Program-made: the position numbers and the translations under genes
From: a virus
Virus record (IMG/VR): IMGVR_UViG_3300036852_000233
Span: 1-53,713 of that record
Reading direction: 5' to 3' (one strand)
DNA: 53,713 nucleotides
Shown here: one piece after another, positions 21,934 through 30,044 of the stretch
How positions within the stretch are numbered: the first letter of the stretch is position 1
How the letters are laid out: each line of letters opens with the position of its first letter
The notes under the pieces: model-generated
What the model saw: the letters and a program-made list of their open reading frames with translations, nothing else
The model's database searches: none
Told to the model about the DNA's origin: nothing

Positions 21934-22197
21934 CTATCCCGTCGGTCGGCGTGGCTGGGGTTGTGGCCGCTCGTCGGCGATCCGGCTCGGCGGCGGCGGC
22001 TCGGCACGCTCGGCCCGTGGGGGCGGCACCGACTGGACGTTGCGAACCCCGAATACCCCGAGGGCGGTCGCCGCGCCGATCACCACCGGCGCCCACCGCT
22101 GCACCCCCTCCGGGGTACCGGGGGGCAGCTGGGTCGCCAGGACCGCAGCCAGGCCGATGATGGCGACGATCGCCTTGCGTGCACCAGCGACGTTCAT
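21934..22197 (-). CDS. Holin-like membrane protein, 87 aa
   Basis: ATG 22197 with AAGGAGG upstream. Two membrane helices (AIVAIIGLAAVLATQL and WAPVVIGAATALGVFGV) separated by a short turn, followed by a charged Pro/Arg tail. Size and topology fit class II holins. It sits close to the lysin gene with another two-helix protein just upstream. Confidence 0.55.
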   Translation of the reverse strand: MNVAGARKAIVAIIGLAAVLATQLPPGTPEGVQRWAPVVIGAATALGVFGVRNVQSVPPPRAERAEPPPPSRIADERPQPQPRRPTG

Positions 22198-22346
22198 GGT
22201 TGCCTCCTTGGCCAGGGAATGGCGACCGCCAGGGCAAAGTGCGCCGCCCAACAGGCAAGGGCGAGCAGGAAGATGTCGACCTGGCCGAGGTGATCGATCC
22301 CGAACGCGTCGAGCAGCAGCAACGCTGCGGCGATGAGCGCGAGCAT
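22194..22346 (-). CDS. Two-helix membrane protein, 50 aa (holin partner candidate)
   Basis: ATG 22346 with GGAGGCGCC upstream. LALIAAALLLLDAFGI and LLALACWAAHFALAVAI are membrane helices, ending WPRRQP. It overlaps the next holin-like gene. Tandem small membrane proteins near a lysin usually form the holin/antiholin pair in actinophages. Confidence 0.55.
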   Translation of the reverse strand: MLALIAAALLLLDAFGIDHLGQVDIFLLALACWAAHFALAVAIPWPRRQP

Positions 22347-22354
22347 GGCGCCTC

Positions 22355-22816
22355 CTACCAATGCAACCAGAAGTGGATGATCTCGTCCTGCGCGACCGTG
22401 AGCGGCAGCGGGTCCTTCGTCCGGCAGACTGCGGCGTGGAGGCGATTCTCCAGGCCGTCTTTGCGCTGCTGGTCACGGTCGTTGAGCTGCGGCCAGATGT
22501 TCTTGGCGCCGTTGCCGCCGCCGAGCTCCAGCGGCAGAAGGTGATCCCACTCGGCGACCTTCTGGCTGGCCGGGTAGCCGTATGCCTTGAGGACGGCGGC
22601 CTTCTGGGCGGCGGTCAGGCTGCGACGGTGCTTGCTTGCCCACCCGGCCGTGCACACGTCCGCGCGGCTGGTGGTTGCCACGACCCCGGGGGTGATGGTC
22701 GGTTTGGGCTGGCCGAGGGTACTGAGCGTGGTGGTCGTGGATATTGGCTGCTGGTGGGAGGTGCAGCCGGCCAGGAGTGCCAACGCCAACACGAGCAGCA
22801 GGACGCGGCGGGTCAC
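22355..22816 (-). CDS. Phage lipoprotein with nuclease-like domain
   Basis: 153 residues from GTG 22816. The signal peptide ends LLAGC, a lipobox (Cys18). A Thr-rich linker precedes a domain with EWDHLLPLELGGGNGAKNIW and NDRDQQRKDGLENRLH, resembling secreted HNH/His-Me-finger-like proteins of Actinobacteria (DHLxPLELGG...N..N). It would be tethered outside the membrane. Superinfection exclusion or DNA degradation at the surface is a possible role, inferred only. Confidence 0.65.
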   Translation of the reverse strand: MTRRVLLLVLALALLAGCTSHQQPISTTTTLSTLGQPKPTITPGVVATTSRADVCTAGWASKHRRSLTAAQKAAVLKAYGYPASQKVAEWDHLLPLELGGGNGAKNIWPQLNDRDQQRKDGLENRLHAAVCRTKDPLPLTVAQDEIIHFWLHW

Positions 22817-23013
22817 GCCATCTCCAACTCCTCGACCGCATGGGGGGACATGTTGCCTTGGGCTTCACCTTCGCTGGAATCCCAGATCACGAACGCCACA
22901 CCGTCGACGACGCGGTCGATCGTTCCGGCCGGTGAGGTGAACCCGAACCGGGCGTTGATGGTGGTCATCGGATCGTACTGCGCCTTCCAGCGGACCCGGT
23001 CCCCGGCGTTCAC
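22813..23013 (-). CDS. Hypothetical 66-aa protein
   Basis: GTG 23013 overlaps the upstream stop. GDRVRWKAQYDPMTTINARFG and GTIDRVVDGVAFVIWD look like a small beta-barrel (SH3-like) protein. Function unknown. Confidence 0.7.
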   Translation of the reverse strand: MNAGDRVRWKAQYDPMTTINARFGFTSPAGTIDRVVDGVAFVIWDSSEGEAQGNMSPHAVEELEMA

Positions 23014-23201
23014 CAGTCCACCTGCTTCGGGTCGTGCCAGTCGGTGATGTGGGCATGCTCGCAGCAGCGGTAGATATGGCCAGTCTTGCCACTGCCACGC
23101 CGGAGGAAGATGACCCGGTCATCTTTGCCACACACGTCGCAGGTGACGATGCCGCAGCCGACCGCCTTCCACTTCGGCTCAACGAACTTCGCGGCGGTCA
23201 T
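23010..23201 (-). CDS. Zinc-finger hypothetical protein, 63 aa
   Basis: ATG 23201 in an overlap. CDVCGKDDRV and RCCEHAHITDWH supply CxxC and CC-H ligands. Function unknown. Confidence 0.7.
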   Translation of the reverse strand: MTAAKFVEPKWKAVGCGIVTCDVCGKDDRVIFLRRGSGKTGHIYRCCEHAHITDWHDPKQVDW

Positions 23202-23332
23202 GACAGTCGTGCCTCCTGATTCCAGCAGACCCATGAGGTGGTCCCGGTCCCCCACGACAGTGGCAGACCAACCGGCCACTCCTCCCCGTCGGCCACGGCG
23301 CCCTCGTCCGGGTCGGATGCGCGGTCGTTCAT
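23198..23332 (-). CDS. Hypothetical 44-aa protein
   Basis: ATG 23332 overlaps the upstream stop (ATGA). Acidic start (MNDRASDPDEGAVADGEEW) followed by Trp-containing end. Function unknown. Confidence 0.55.
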   Translation of the reverse strand: MNDRASDPDEGAVADGEEWPVGLPLSWGTGTTSWVCWNQEARLS

Positions 23333-23601
23333 GCCCATAGCACCCCAGAGCTCTGGCAGGACTGGCATGTCTCCGGACTGGTACCCGCACCCCACCCGCC
23401 CGTGTAGAAGCCAGCGGGAACGTGGCCGCGGCCCTCGCAGACCGGGCAGCGGTAGGGGCGGGTCTGCGGTGTGGCAATCGCCTGATACATCGGATGCTGC
23501 CAGTCGCCCATGTCGAGCAGCATGGGCCGCTTGCAGACGTGGCTCGGCCCTGAGGAGGGCGGGAGCGGCTCCCCGCAGGAGCAGACACCAGGCGAAGTCA
23601 T
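23329..23601 (-). CDS. Protein with DnaJ-like zinc modules, 90 aa
   Basis: ATG 23601. CSCGE near the N-terminus, then CPVCEGRGHV and CQSCQSSGVLW, i.e. two CxxCxGxG-type modules. Such proteins may act as zinc-stabilised adaptors. Coupled to the lysin-like gene. Confidence 0.7.
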   Translation of the reverse strand: MTSPGVCSCGEPLPPSSGPSHVCKRPMLLDMGDWQHPMYQAIATPQTRPYRCPVCEGRGHVPAGFYTGGWGAGTSPETCQSCQSSGVLWA

Positions 23602-24491
23602 ACCGTCGCCTTCGGCCCAAACTGAACGGTGACGACACCGCCCGGGTCGGTGGTGACGCCGACGATCTCGAGCTGCCCGGCGACCAGCGCCGCCAGCGTG
23701 GCCGGATCGACGACCTGACCGACCTTGCTGGCCAGCGTGTCGAGGCGGGTAGAGATGTCGGACAGGCCAGCGGCGAGGTCCTGGCGGGTCCGCTGCAGGT
23801 TGTCTGGATGGGTGTCCTTGGTCGGGTCAGTGGTCTCGTCCCCGCGGATCACCACCAGCAGGCCCTGCTGCACCGCGGCGAACTTGGCGTCCAGGTAGGT
23901 CCTTGTAGCGTCATCGAGCACGGTGAGGTCTCCTTCCATGTCCCAAAGCCGGGTGGAATCGGCCACCAGTGACGCGTCCCAAGGTTGGCCGAGGGTGGTG
24001 TCCCCGCCGTACTGGGTGGCCGCCGACCCCGCGTTCAGATGCGGCTCGTTGGTCCACTGCGCATCCCAGTACCCACCGCTCGGCTTAGGGTTCTGGAGGA
24101 CGGTCCGGCGGGTGCCGTACACCATCACCTTCCAGCCGGCATCCATGACCGCCCGGTCGAAGGCGGCCAGGTAGCCCGGGTCGATGCGGGTCTCGTAGTC
24201 CAACGCTAGCGTGGTGCCGCGGGGGACCTCGTGGCGGACCAACCAGGTGATCGCCGAATGCGCGTCAGCCAGCGGGTCACCGCCGGTCGAGCGGACGAAG
24301 ATCGGCAACCTGTAGCGGGCCGCCTGGCGGGACCACTCCGCGTCGGTCCATACGTGGGGCGTGTTCCCGCCGATATACCCGGCGACCGCCTCCCACTTCG
24401 GTGGCGAGGTCGGCGGGAACGCCGCGTCGAACATCCGTCGCAAGGCCATAGGCTCCCCATACGTGTCGTGGTAGATGTCCGAGTAGGTCAT
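23598..24491 (-). CDS. DUF1906/GH25-like lysin candidate, 297 aa
   Basis: Residues 35-200 resemble the glycoside-hydrolase-like DUF1906/GH25 fold: AGYIGGNTPHVW, then TTLALDYETRID (catalytic-type acids), AGWKVMVYGT and DAQWTNEP. The C-terminal part is helical. Family members act on actinobacterial cell walls. The first residues (YSDIYHDTYG) resemble the start of the minor tail protein at 26070-27374, so it may be virion-associated rather than, or as well as, the lysis enzyme. Confidence 0.65.
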   Translation of the reverse strand: MTYSDIYHDTYGEPMALRRMFDAAFPPTSPPKWEAVAGYIGGNTPHVWTDAEWSRQAARYRLPIFVRSTGGDPLADAHSAITWLVRHEVPRGTTLALDYETRIDPGYLAAFDRAVMDAGWKVMVYGTRRTVLQNPKPSGGYWDAQWTNEPHLNAGSAATQYGGDTTLGQPWDASLVADSTRLWDMEGDLTVLDDATRTYLDAKFAAVQQGLLVVIRGDETTDPTKDTHPDNLQRTRQDLAAGLSDISTRLDTLASKVGQVVDPATLAALVAGQLEIVGVTTDPGGVVTVQFGPKATV

Positions 24492-24503
24492 CGGCGGTCC
24501 AGG

Positions 24504-24914
24504 TTAGTGCGGCAGGCAGACCGGATGCTGCGTTGTACTCGGGTGCACCGTGCTCTTGGGCGTCTGGCACGTCGTGCTCGTGACCGGCAAGGTAGTGCTG
24601 GTCGCCACGGTCGTGGCTGGCCCAGTCGTCGGTGGTGGCATCACCACGATGATCCCCGCCGGCCCCGCCGGCCCGGGCGGTCCCGGAACGCCTGGTGGCC
24701 CTGGAACGCCGATGAGTCCGGCCGTCCCCGTCGTTGAGGACGGGGAGGTGCTCGGCGGTACCGACGGGGGCCGACCGGACGTGGGTGGCCGGGTGGTGAC
24801 CGGCGGCAGGGTCGTCGAGGTCGGGATGGTCGGCTCGAACACCTGCGAGCTGACCGTGACCGCGGCGATGAACGCGGCGGTGGCGACTAGGCCGAGGATC
24901 ACCGACCATCTCAT
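24504..24914 (-). CDS. Membrane-anchored collagen-like protein, 136 aa
   Basis: One N-terminal membrane helix (VILGLVATAAFIAAVTV), a Thr/Pro-rich stalk, then a short collagen-like stretch of G-x-y triplets (GVPGPPGVPGPPGPAGPAG) and another Thr/Pro stalk. Collagen triplets trimerise fibres; here they may form an envelope-spanning spike of the lysis or tail module. Function unknown. Confidence 0.65.
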   Translation of the reverse strand: MRWSVILGLVATAAFIAAVTVSSQVFEPTIPTSTTLPPVTTRPPTSGRPPSVPPSTSPSSTTGTAGLIGVPGPPGVPGPPGPAGPAGIIVVMPPPTTGPATTVATSTTLPVTSTTCQTPKSTVHPSTTQHPVCLPH

Positions 24915-25267
24915 GGGGGCTCCCCATTAGGAGTCGCAATGCCCTCGCGGTGTAACGCGTCCTCGAGCTGGCGGATCCACCGTCGCAGCGCCTGCTCCCG
25001 GACCCGTGCGGCCTCCACGTCAGCCTCAAGGGCGGCGACCCGCCGGTTGCAATTCTCGATCCGCCTCTGCGCCTCATCGATGCCAGCCTGATAGAGCCCC
25101 TTCGCCTGGTCGAACGCCTCACGGACCTCATCTTTGCTGGCCTTCTTGGCGGCGTCCTTGCGGATCTGCTCGGCCTGCTTGCGGTTGGCGGTGCCAAGCT
25201 GCCACACCAGGACCGAGCTGAGCGCCGCTGCGAGTGTCGGCAGGAGGATCCCGAGGAGGCCGAGCAT
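24911..25267 (-). CDS. Membrane-anchored coiled-coil protein (spanin-like?)
   Basis: ATG 25267; 118 residues. N-terminal membrane helix (LLGILLPTLAAALSSVLVW) followed by about 80 residues of charged coiled coil. The topology matches Rz-type spanins, but actinobacterial hosts without a classical outer membrane would not need one. Lies in the lysis region. Confidence 0.6.
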   Translation of the reverse strand: MLGLLGILLPTLAAALSSVLVWQLGTANRKQAEQIRKDAAKKASKDEVREAFDQAKGLYQAGIDEAQRRIENCNRRVAALEADVEAARVREQALRRWIRQLEDALHREGIATPNGEPP

Positions 25268-25268
25268 G

Positions 25269-25733
25269 CTAGTCCTGCCGGTAGGGGATGCCGCGTTGCG
25301 CGGCCACCACGAGAATACACAGGCAGATCCACTGGCCCGCGGCACGGACGATCAGCACATGCGCGTCCGGCCAGGCCGCCAGCGTCAGGATCGCCAGGAG
25401 GATCTTGAGGAGCCACGCGGCAGTGAACGCCGCACGGTCGTCATCCACCCATACTTGCCAGCCACACAGTGCTCCGACCAGGGCGAACAGGATCGCCCAC
25501 AAAAGCAGCGGATGGGTGGCGCTGAAGCGTGCGCCGAACCCGACGATCGCGCTGGATGCGGGCGCGGCCGCCAGTAGCCCTGCGGCCCGACGGTCCCATA
25601 GGCCCCATGCCCAGAAGAGGTCCAACGTAGCGAGGCCGGAGAGGAACAGGCCGCGGTAGCCGACCCGGTGGGACAGCCGATGAACCACCACCGCGAGGCG
25701 GTGGTCGGCGTCGAGCAGCTGGGCGCGGATCAC
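25269..25733 (-). CDS. Multi-pass membrane protein, 154 aa
   Basis: GTG 25733 overlaps the upstream stop. Four hydrophobic segments can be counted (GLFLSGLATLDLFWAWGLW; LLWAILFALVGALCGW; WLLKILLAILTLAAW; GQWICLCILVVAA). Position suggests a lysis or envelope protein. Function unknown. Confidence 0.65.
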   Translation of the reverse strand: MIRAQLLDADHRLAVVVHRLSHRVGYRGLFLSGLATLDLFWAWGLWDRRAAGLLAAAPASSAIVGFGARFSATHPLLLWAILFALVGALCGWQVWVDDDRAAFTAAWLLKILLAILTLAAWPDAHVLIVRAAGQWICLCILVVAAQRGIPYRQD

Positions 25734-26023
25734 GCCAGGCACACGTAGACGTAGTTGACGGCGGTGGCGGAGGACACCCCGCCCCATCGTGCCCGGAACG
25801 TGGTGGAGCCGTAGGTGTCGGTGCCGTACACCCCGGTCGGACCGCCGCCAAGCCCCTGCCCCGACCAGAAGCAGATGACCACGCTGGGGGTGAACCCGGC
25901 ACCATGGGTGATCGTCAGGTAGCCACTGGCGTCGGTCGTGCCCGACCCCGACCCGATGTGCAGGGTGCGGCTCGAGCCGGGAGCGGCCTGCACCACCAGC
26001 GTGTTGAGGTCCGAAGCGGTCAA
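25730..26023 (-). CDS. Small tail/decoration protein, 97 aa
   Basis: TTG 26023 with GGAG close upstream. Beta-rich with Gly/Ser/Thr (SGYLTITHGAGFTPSVVI) and YGSTTFRARWGGV, typical of receptor-binding or tip proteins. Follows the minor tail gene. Confidence 0.65.
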   Translation of the reverse strand: MTASDLNTLVVQAAPGSSRTLHIGSGSGTTDASGYLTITHGAGFTPSVVICFWSGQGLGGGPTGVYGTDTYGSTTFRARWGGVSSATAVNYVYVCLA

Positions 26024-26069
26024 AATGTCTCCGCTTGACCAGGTCTTTCTCGCGATGGTGATCGTCCTC

Positions 26070-27374
26070 CTACGCCAGCGTCCCGGTGTTGAGTTTCGAG
26101 GTATTCAGCTGGAAGGGCTTGAAACTGTCGATGTTGCGGGTGTCGAACCCGATCTCCCAGTAGTCCTGCGTGATGTCGTGGTTCAGCGACTGGATGATGA
26201 CCTGCACGTCCAGGGTGTTCGGACCGTAGTCGCGGACAACCCGAATCCGGTCGAGGTAGGTGAGGCCGAGCAGGGTCGTCCACATCCCCTGCGTTTCTGC
26301 GTGGATGGTGACGTGGGTGACCCGGACGTTGGGGGTTTTGGACCGGCCGACGATCCAGTTCCCGATCGACAGAGCATCCGAGTCGACCCGCAGTAGCGTC
26401 CCCGCGGTCCCCGAGAACGTCCGGATCCCGTAGGCGGTCTGGGAGGTGACGTCGTCGGCTTGCTGTTCGATGCCGCCGTTGCGGGTGATCAGCGCCCGGT
26501 TGGCGATCGTGTCCCGCTGCTTGGACACAGTCACCTCGAGCATGTCCACGTCGGTGCCGACGTCGGAGATGGTCGCGCGGACGGTCTGCGACCGGTGCGC
26601 CAGGTAGGGGTGTAGGCGGTCGTAGAACACCACCGCACCGTTCCCGTCGACGGCGAGGAAGCCGAGTTCGGTGGCGACCGCGTCGTTCACCATCTGCAAC
26701 GCCGACCCCGCATCGCCCAGGACGGTCTGCTGGCAGGTGGACAGGCCCGTGTCGATCTTGCGGAGGGTGGTCGGCCAGGCGGCGCCGTCGAGGATCCGGT
26801 TGATCCGGGCGCCGGTGGTCTCCCCATCCGGGTAGGGAAACCCCGACCGCAACACCGCGCTGGCCAGCACCTCCAGCCCGTCGGTGCATGCCAGCGTGAC
26901 GGTGGGGTCGAACCCGGCGTCGAGGGTGATCGAGTCGGTGAACCCGCGGAACAGCGGGTAGGTGACGCCCTGCCAGATCGCCTTGACCCACACGGCCACG
27001 CCGACGTCGAGCTGCCCGTACCAGGGGCTAGCCGGGTTGAGCGGGTCGTAGGTCCCGGCGGTGTTGTCCAGGTAAACCTGGCAGGTTCCGGGGGAGGCGG
27101 CCTCGAGCTCGCCGGCCTGGCCACGCTGGAAGCTGACCCGCTGCACGTCGGCGGTGACATCAACGAACCCGACCGCGCCGAGCTGCCCGGTCCCAAGCGC
27201 GGAGGAGTCGAGGACGAAGTAGCCGCCAGCGGGGTCGATGGTGGTGGTCCCGCCGAAGGCGACCTCGACGATGATCTGGGGCGCGTTGACTCCGTCGAGG
27301 GAGTAGATCGCGCCGACCTGGGGGCCGAGCGTCCCGTAAACATCAGAATAGACATCGTGGTAGACATCAGGCAC
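26070..27374 (-). CDS. Minor tail protein, 434 aa
   Basis: Starts MPDVYHDVYSDVYGTLG; then beta-rich with DVTADVQRVSFQRGQAGE and an extended region resembling tail-hub proteins of actinophages (GTCQVYLDNTAGTYDPLNP, ITLDAGFDPTVTLAC). The family sits at the tail tip below the tape measure. Confidence 0.75.
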   Translation of the reverse strand: MPDVYHDVYSDVYGTLGPQVGAIYSLDGVNAPQIIVEVAFGGTTTIDPAGGYFVLDSSALGTGQLGAVGFVDVTADVQRVSFQRGQAGELEAASPGTCQVYLDNTAGTYDPLNPASPWYGQLDVGVAVWVKAIWQGVTYPLFRGFTDSITLDAGFDPTVTLACTDGLEVLASAVLRSGFPYPDGETTGARINRILDGAAWPTTLRKIDTGLSTCQQTVLGDAGSALQMVNDAVATELGFLAVDGNGAVVFYDRLHPYLAHRSQTVRATISDVGTDVDMLEVTVSKQRDTIANRALITRNGGIEQQADDVTSQTAYGIRTFSGTAGTLLRVDSDALSIGNWIVGRSKTPNVRVTHVTIHAETQGMWTTLLGLTYLDRIRVVRDYGPNTLDVQVIIQSLNHDITQDYWEIGFDTRNIDSFKPFQLNTSKLNTGTLA

Positions 27375-27390
27375 GGCGTATCCTCAGCGG

Positions 27391-27699
27391 ATGAACGATG
27401 CGCAGCGACCCTTCGGCTTCACTGTCAAAGCAGTGCGCTCCCGGTACGGTCCGGAGAAGCAAACGAACCAGTGGGGCGTCATCACCTACGTAGAGCAGGC
27501 GGTAGACCAGCCGTACTGGCGGGTCTACCTGCCGCACTAGTGCGACGAATGGCAGATCACCGACGATGAGGGCTACGACTCCACTGGCAGCATCGTGCAT
27601 GGATCGAGGCCGGCTGCCGCTATTGCCGAACTGGAGCGGTTCATCGCCGAGGCACAGCAGGCCCTAGAAGCACTTCGCGCAGGCCAAGAGTTCGGTTAG
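27391..27699 (+). pseudogene. Plus-strand small gene with in-frame amber codon
   Basis: ATG 27391 opens a frame against the surrounding late operon. Codons 1-49 read as a natural protein (RPFGFTVKAVRSRYGPEKQT, ITYVEQAVDQPYWRVYLPH). Codon 50 is TAG (27538-27540). The same frame then continues for 52 codons as natural sequence (CDEWQITDDEGYDSTGSI, helix ELERFIAEAQQALEAL) to TAG at 27697. One change such as CAG to TAG would explain it. It could be a dead moron gene, or be read by an amber suppressor. Confidence 0.7.
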
Positions 27700-30044
27700 T
27701 TGTGGGTGGACATGAACCCGAACGACTGGCCGCTGGACACCGCCACCGTGCTCTTGATCGCCACCGTCCACCCGATCCCCAAGTAGCTGGTCGCTGAGGC
27801 GGTGTAGGTTTTGGTGCCGTAGGTACCGGCCGCGTGGGTGGTGGCGTCGTCGGTGACGACGCTGGCGACCCGCCCGTCCGAGGTCCCGGAAGGGAACGCT
27901 ACGGCGCGTTGCGCCTCCCCACCGGGCAGCGTCCATGAACTCGTGAGCCCGCCAGGGTTGTCGCGGGTGAACGCGGCGGAGATGACAAGGTCGCTTGAGC
28001 CGGTGGTGGTCGCGTTTGGGGTGACGACGGTGGTGGAGTCGGTGTTCTTGGTGGATGACTGGTCGACGTCGACGAGGGCGACCTGGTCGGTGCCGGAGTA
28101 GGCGACCAGGTCGATCGACCCGTGCGCGTTCACCGAGTTACCTGAGCCGTCGGTGGTGTTCAGGGCGATGCTGCTGTTGGGGTCGCCAGCAGCGGCGGTC
28201 TTACGGTACAGGCGGCTCACCAGCTCGGCGGCGCCAGCAGCGAGCAGCCGCGAGTCGAACGCCACCCATCCGGTCGGGTCGGTCAGCACCGCGGAGGTCC
28301 CGGAAGGGCCCATCCACGTGTCGGTGGTCAGACCCATGTCGTCCATGTACAGGTCGTAGGTTTGCGCGACCGAGCTGGACAGCCCGAAGTTGTAGGAGAC
28401 CCCGGCGGCGGTCTGGGTGAACGCGGTCGAGTCGACCGGGCCCTCGTCGACAGTCGTCTCGGCTGCCCCACCCGCGTTGGTGTTCTCGAAGATCTTGACT
28501 GTGACCGTGGTCGTCGACCCGTTCCAGACGTACTTCCATTCGACCCGGTTCCACACGTTCGCAGCCGGGGTGATCGTGGAGGTGTAGCGGGTCGCGCCAG
28601 CGGCGATATCGCGGATGATCACCTTCCCGGCGGTGTCCAACCCGATACCCCAGTTACTCCCGGTGGTGGGGTTCTGCTGCATCAACCGGGTGATCTGGGC
28701 GGGCAGCGCGGTCCGGTAGTAGTACAGCCGGCCGTAGTAGGTCGACGGGGAACCGAAGCTGGCCTGCCAGGTCGTCCGCGAGGTCGTTTGCGCCGCCACG
28801 CTGTGATGGATCGACGTAGTCCCAGCGTGTGCCTGCGTGCTCGAGTAGACCGGGATCGGGGAACCGATCGAATCCCACGGGTTCGACCCCACCGAGTTCG
28901 AGTTGCCGGTGGTGACGTTGCCGAGGTTGGTACCCTCCGCGGCGTTGCGCAGGCCGATACGGGTGCAGGTGTGGAACAGCAGCATCCCATCCCCGGCCTG
29001 CACCGTCGATGGCACCGTCAGCGTCTGACTGGCCGAATTCGAGAACGACTTGCTGGCACCATCCCGGAACGAACCCGTGCTGATCGGGGGGCCGGTCGGG
29101 CTCAGGTCCGGGTTGAAGTAGTCCGCCTTCGCCAGATCCTGGAATCCCTTCAGCGCGTTGGCGGAGGTGTTCATGCATTCGCTGACCCCGGAGACGCCGT
29201 TGAAGTAGACGATCGCCTTGACCTGCGGGTAGCTGGCCTGAAGGGTGGTGCGGACCTGGTCGTAGAACCCCTGCTTGGTGTTCGGATAGCTGCCGGTGGT
29301 CTCCTTCTTCCCCCACTCCGCCATCATCAGCGGCTTGGTGTGGCTGCCGCTTTTGGTGACGGTGGCCCAGTTGAGCATCGGATACTTCGTCTGGATGACG
29401 TAGTCCAAGTCCTCGCTGGTCGAGGCGCTGCCGTAGGGATCCCACCCGATCCAGTCCACGTAGGCGTCGCCGGGGTACAGCGCGTTCATCCGGGTTGGGA
29501 ACTGGGTGAGGTACCCGCTCGGCTTGAACACCCACACAACGTTGGTGGCGCCTTGCGCGACGAACACGTCGTGGAGGTGCTGCGCCGCCGACGCGTACTC
29601 CGCGTCGGTCCCGTACGTCCCACCATCCGCACTCGAGCTGGCGTTCATCTCGTTGTGGAACGCCAGGAAGAACGTGACGCCCCAGTCCCGCATCAACTTG
29701 GCCTGCGGGATCACGATCGAGTTGTCGTAGGAGCCGGCGGCGATGTCGGGCCACCTGTACTGCGTCGATGATCCGAAGATCCGCGGAGTCCAATGGATCA
29801 GCAGCAGCCGACCCTCAGCTGACATCGCCTGCTCATCAGCGGTCGGGAACGCCGTCGCGTAGTCGTTCCAGTCGTGATAGGCCGACGCGATGTTGAGGAC
29901 GCCGTTGGTGGTGGGGGTCCGGTTGGCCGTGGTCTCGAAGTTGCGAACCCGGGTGGCGTAGCTGGTCGCCGAATCACACGACGTCGACGGGTACACCCCG
30001 AACAGGCAGCCGACGTTGGGGACCAGGATGGAGCTGAGGCTCAC
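27696..30044 (-). CDS. Tail fibre/depolymerase with GH26-like glycosidase domain, 782 aa
   Basis: Residues 1-300 resemble GH26 beta-mannanases: FFLAFHNEMN (129-134, acid/base E132), DWIGWDPYG, and LMMAEWGKKE with the nucleophile-type E243. Further on are lectin/LamG-like beta regions (KVIIRDIAAGATRYTSTI; YLGIGWTVAIKSTV). It is a strong candidate for a virion enzyme cleaving a host surface mannan or capsule. Encoded between minor tail genes. Confidence 0.75.
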   Translation of the reverse strand: MSLSSILVPNVGCLFGVYPSTSCDSATSYATRVRNFETTANRTPTTNGVLNIASAYHDWNDYATAFPTADEQAMSAEGRLLLIHWTPRIFGSSTQYRWPDIAAGSYDNSIVIPQAKLMRDWGVTFFLAFHNEMNASSSADGGTYGTDAEYASAAQHLHDVFVAQGATNVVWVFKPSGYLTQFPTRMNALYPGDAYVDWIGWDPYGSASTSEDLDYVIQTKYPMLNWATVTKSGSHTKPLMMAEWGKKETTGSYPNTKQGFYDQVRTTLQASYPQVKAIVYFNGVSGVSECMNTSANALKGFQDLAKADYFNPDLSPTGPPISTGSFRDGASKSFSNSASQTLTVPSTVQAGDGMLLFHTCTRIGLRNAAEGTNLGNVTTGNSNSVGSNPWDSIGSPIPVYSSTQAHAGTTSIHHSVAAQTTSRTTWQASFGSPSTYYGRLYYYRTALPAQITRLMQQNPTTGSNWGIGLDTAGKVIIRDIAAGATRYTSTITPAANVWNRVEWKYVWNGSTTTVTVKIFENTNAGGAAETTVDEGPVDSTAFTQTAAGVSYNFGLSSSVAQTYDLYMDDMGLTTDTWMGPSGTSAVLTDPTGWVAFDSRLLAAGAAELVSRLYRKTAAAGDPNSSIALNTTDGSGNSVNAHGSIDLVAYSGTDQVALVDVDQSSTKNTDSTTVVTPNATTTGSSDLVISAAFTRDNPGGLTSSWTLPGGEAQRAVAFPSGTSDGRVASVVTDDATTHAAGTYGTKTYTASATSYLGIGWTVAIKSTVAVSSGQSFGFMSTHN

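Noticed and set aside
22355-22816. Endolysin amidase
   Set aside because: The lipobox and lack of amidase motifs argue against a cytoplasmic lysis enzyme.
24645-24720. Possible CRISPR-like or DNA repeat
   Set aside because: The repeated GGC/CCC pattern is explained by collagen-like Gly-Pro codons; there are no spacers.
28362-29771. 469-residue plus-strand open frame
   Set aside because: Antisense shadow of the GH26-like gene, which has catalytic motifs and proper context.
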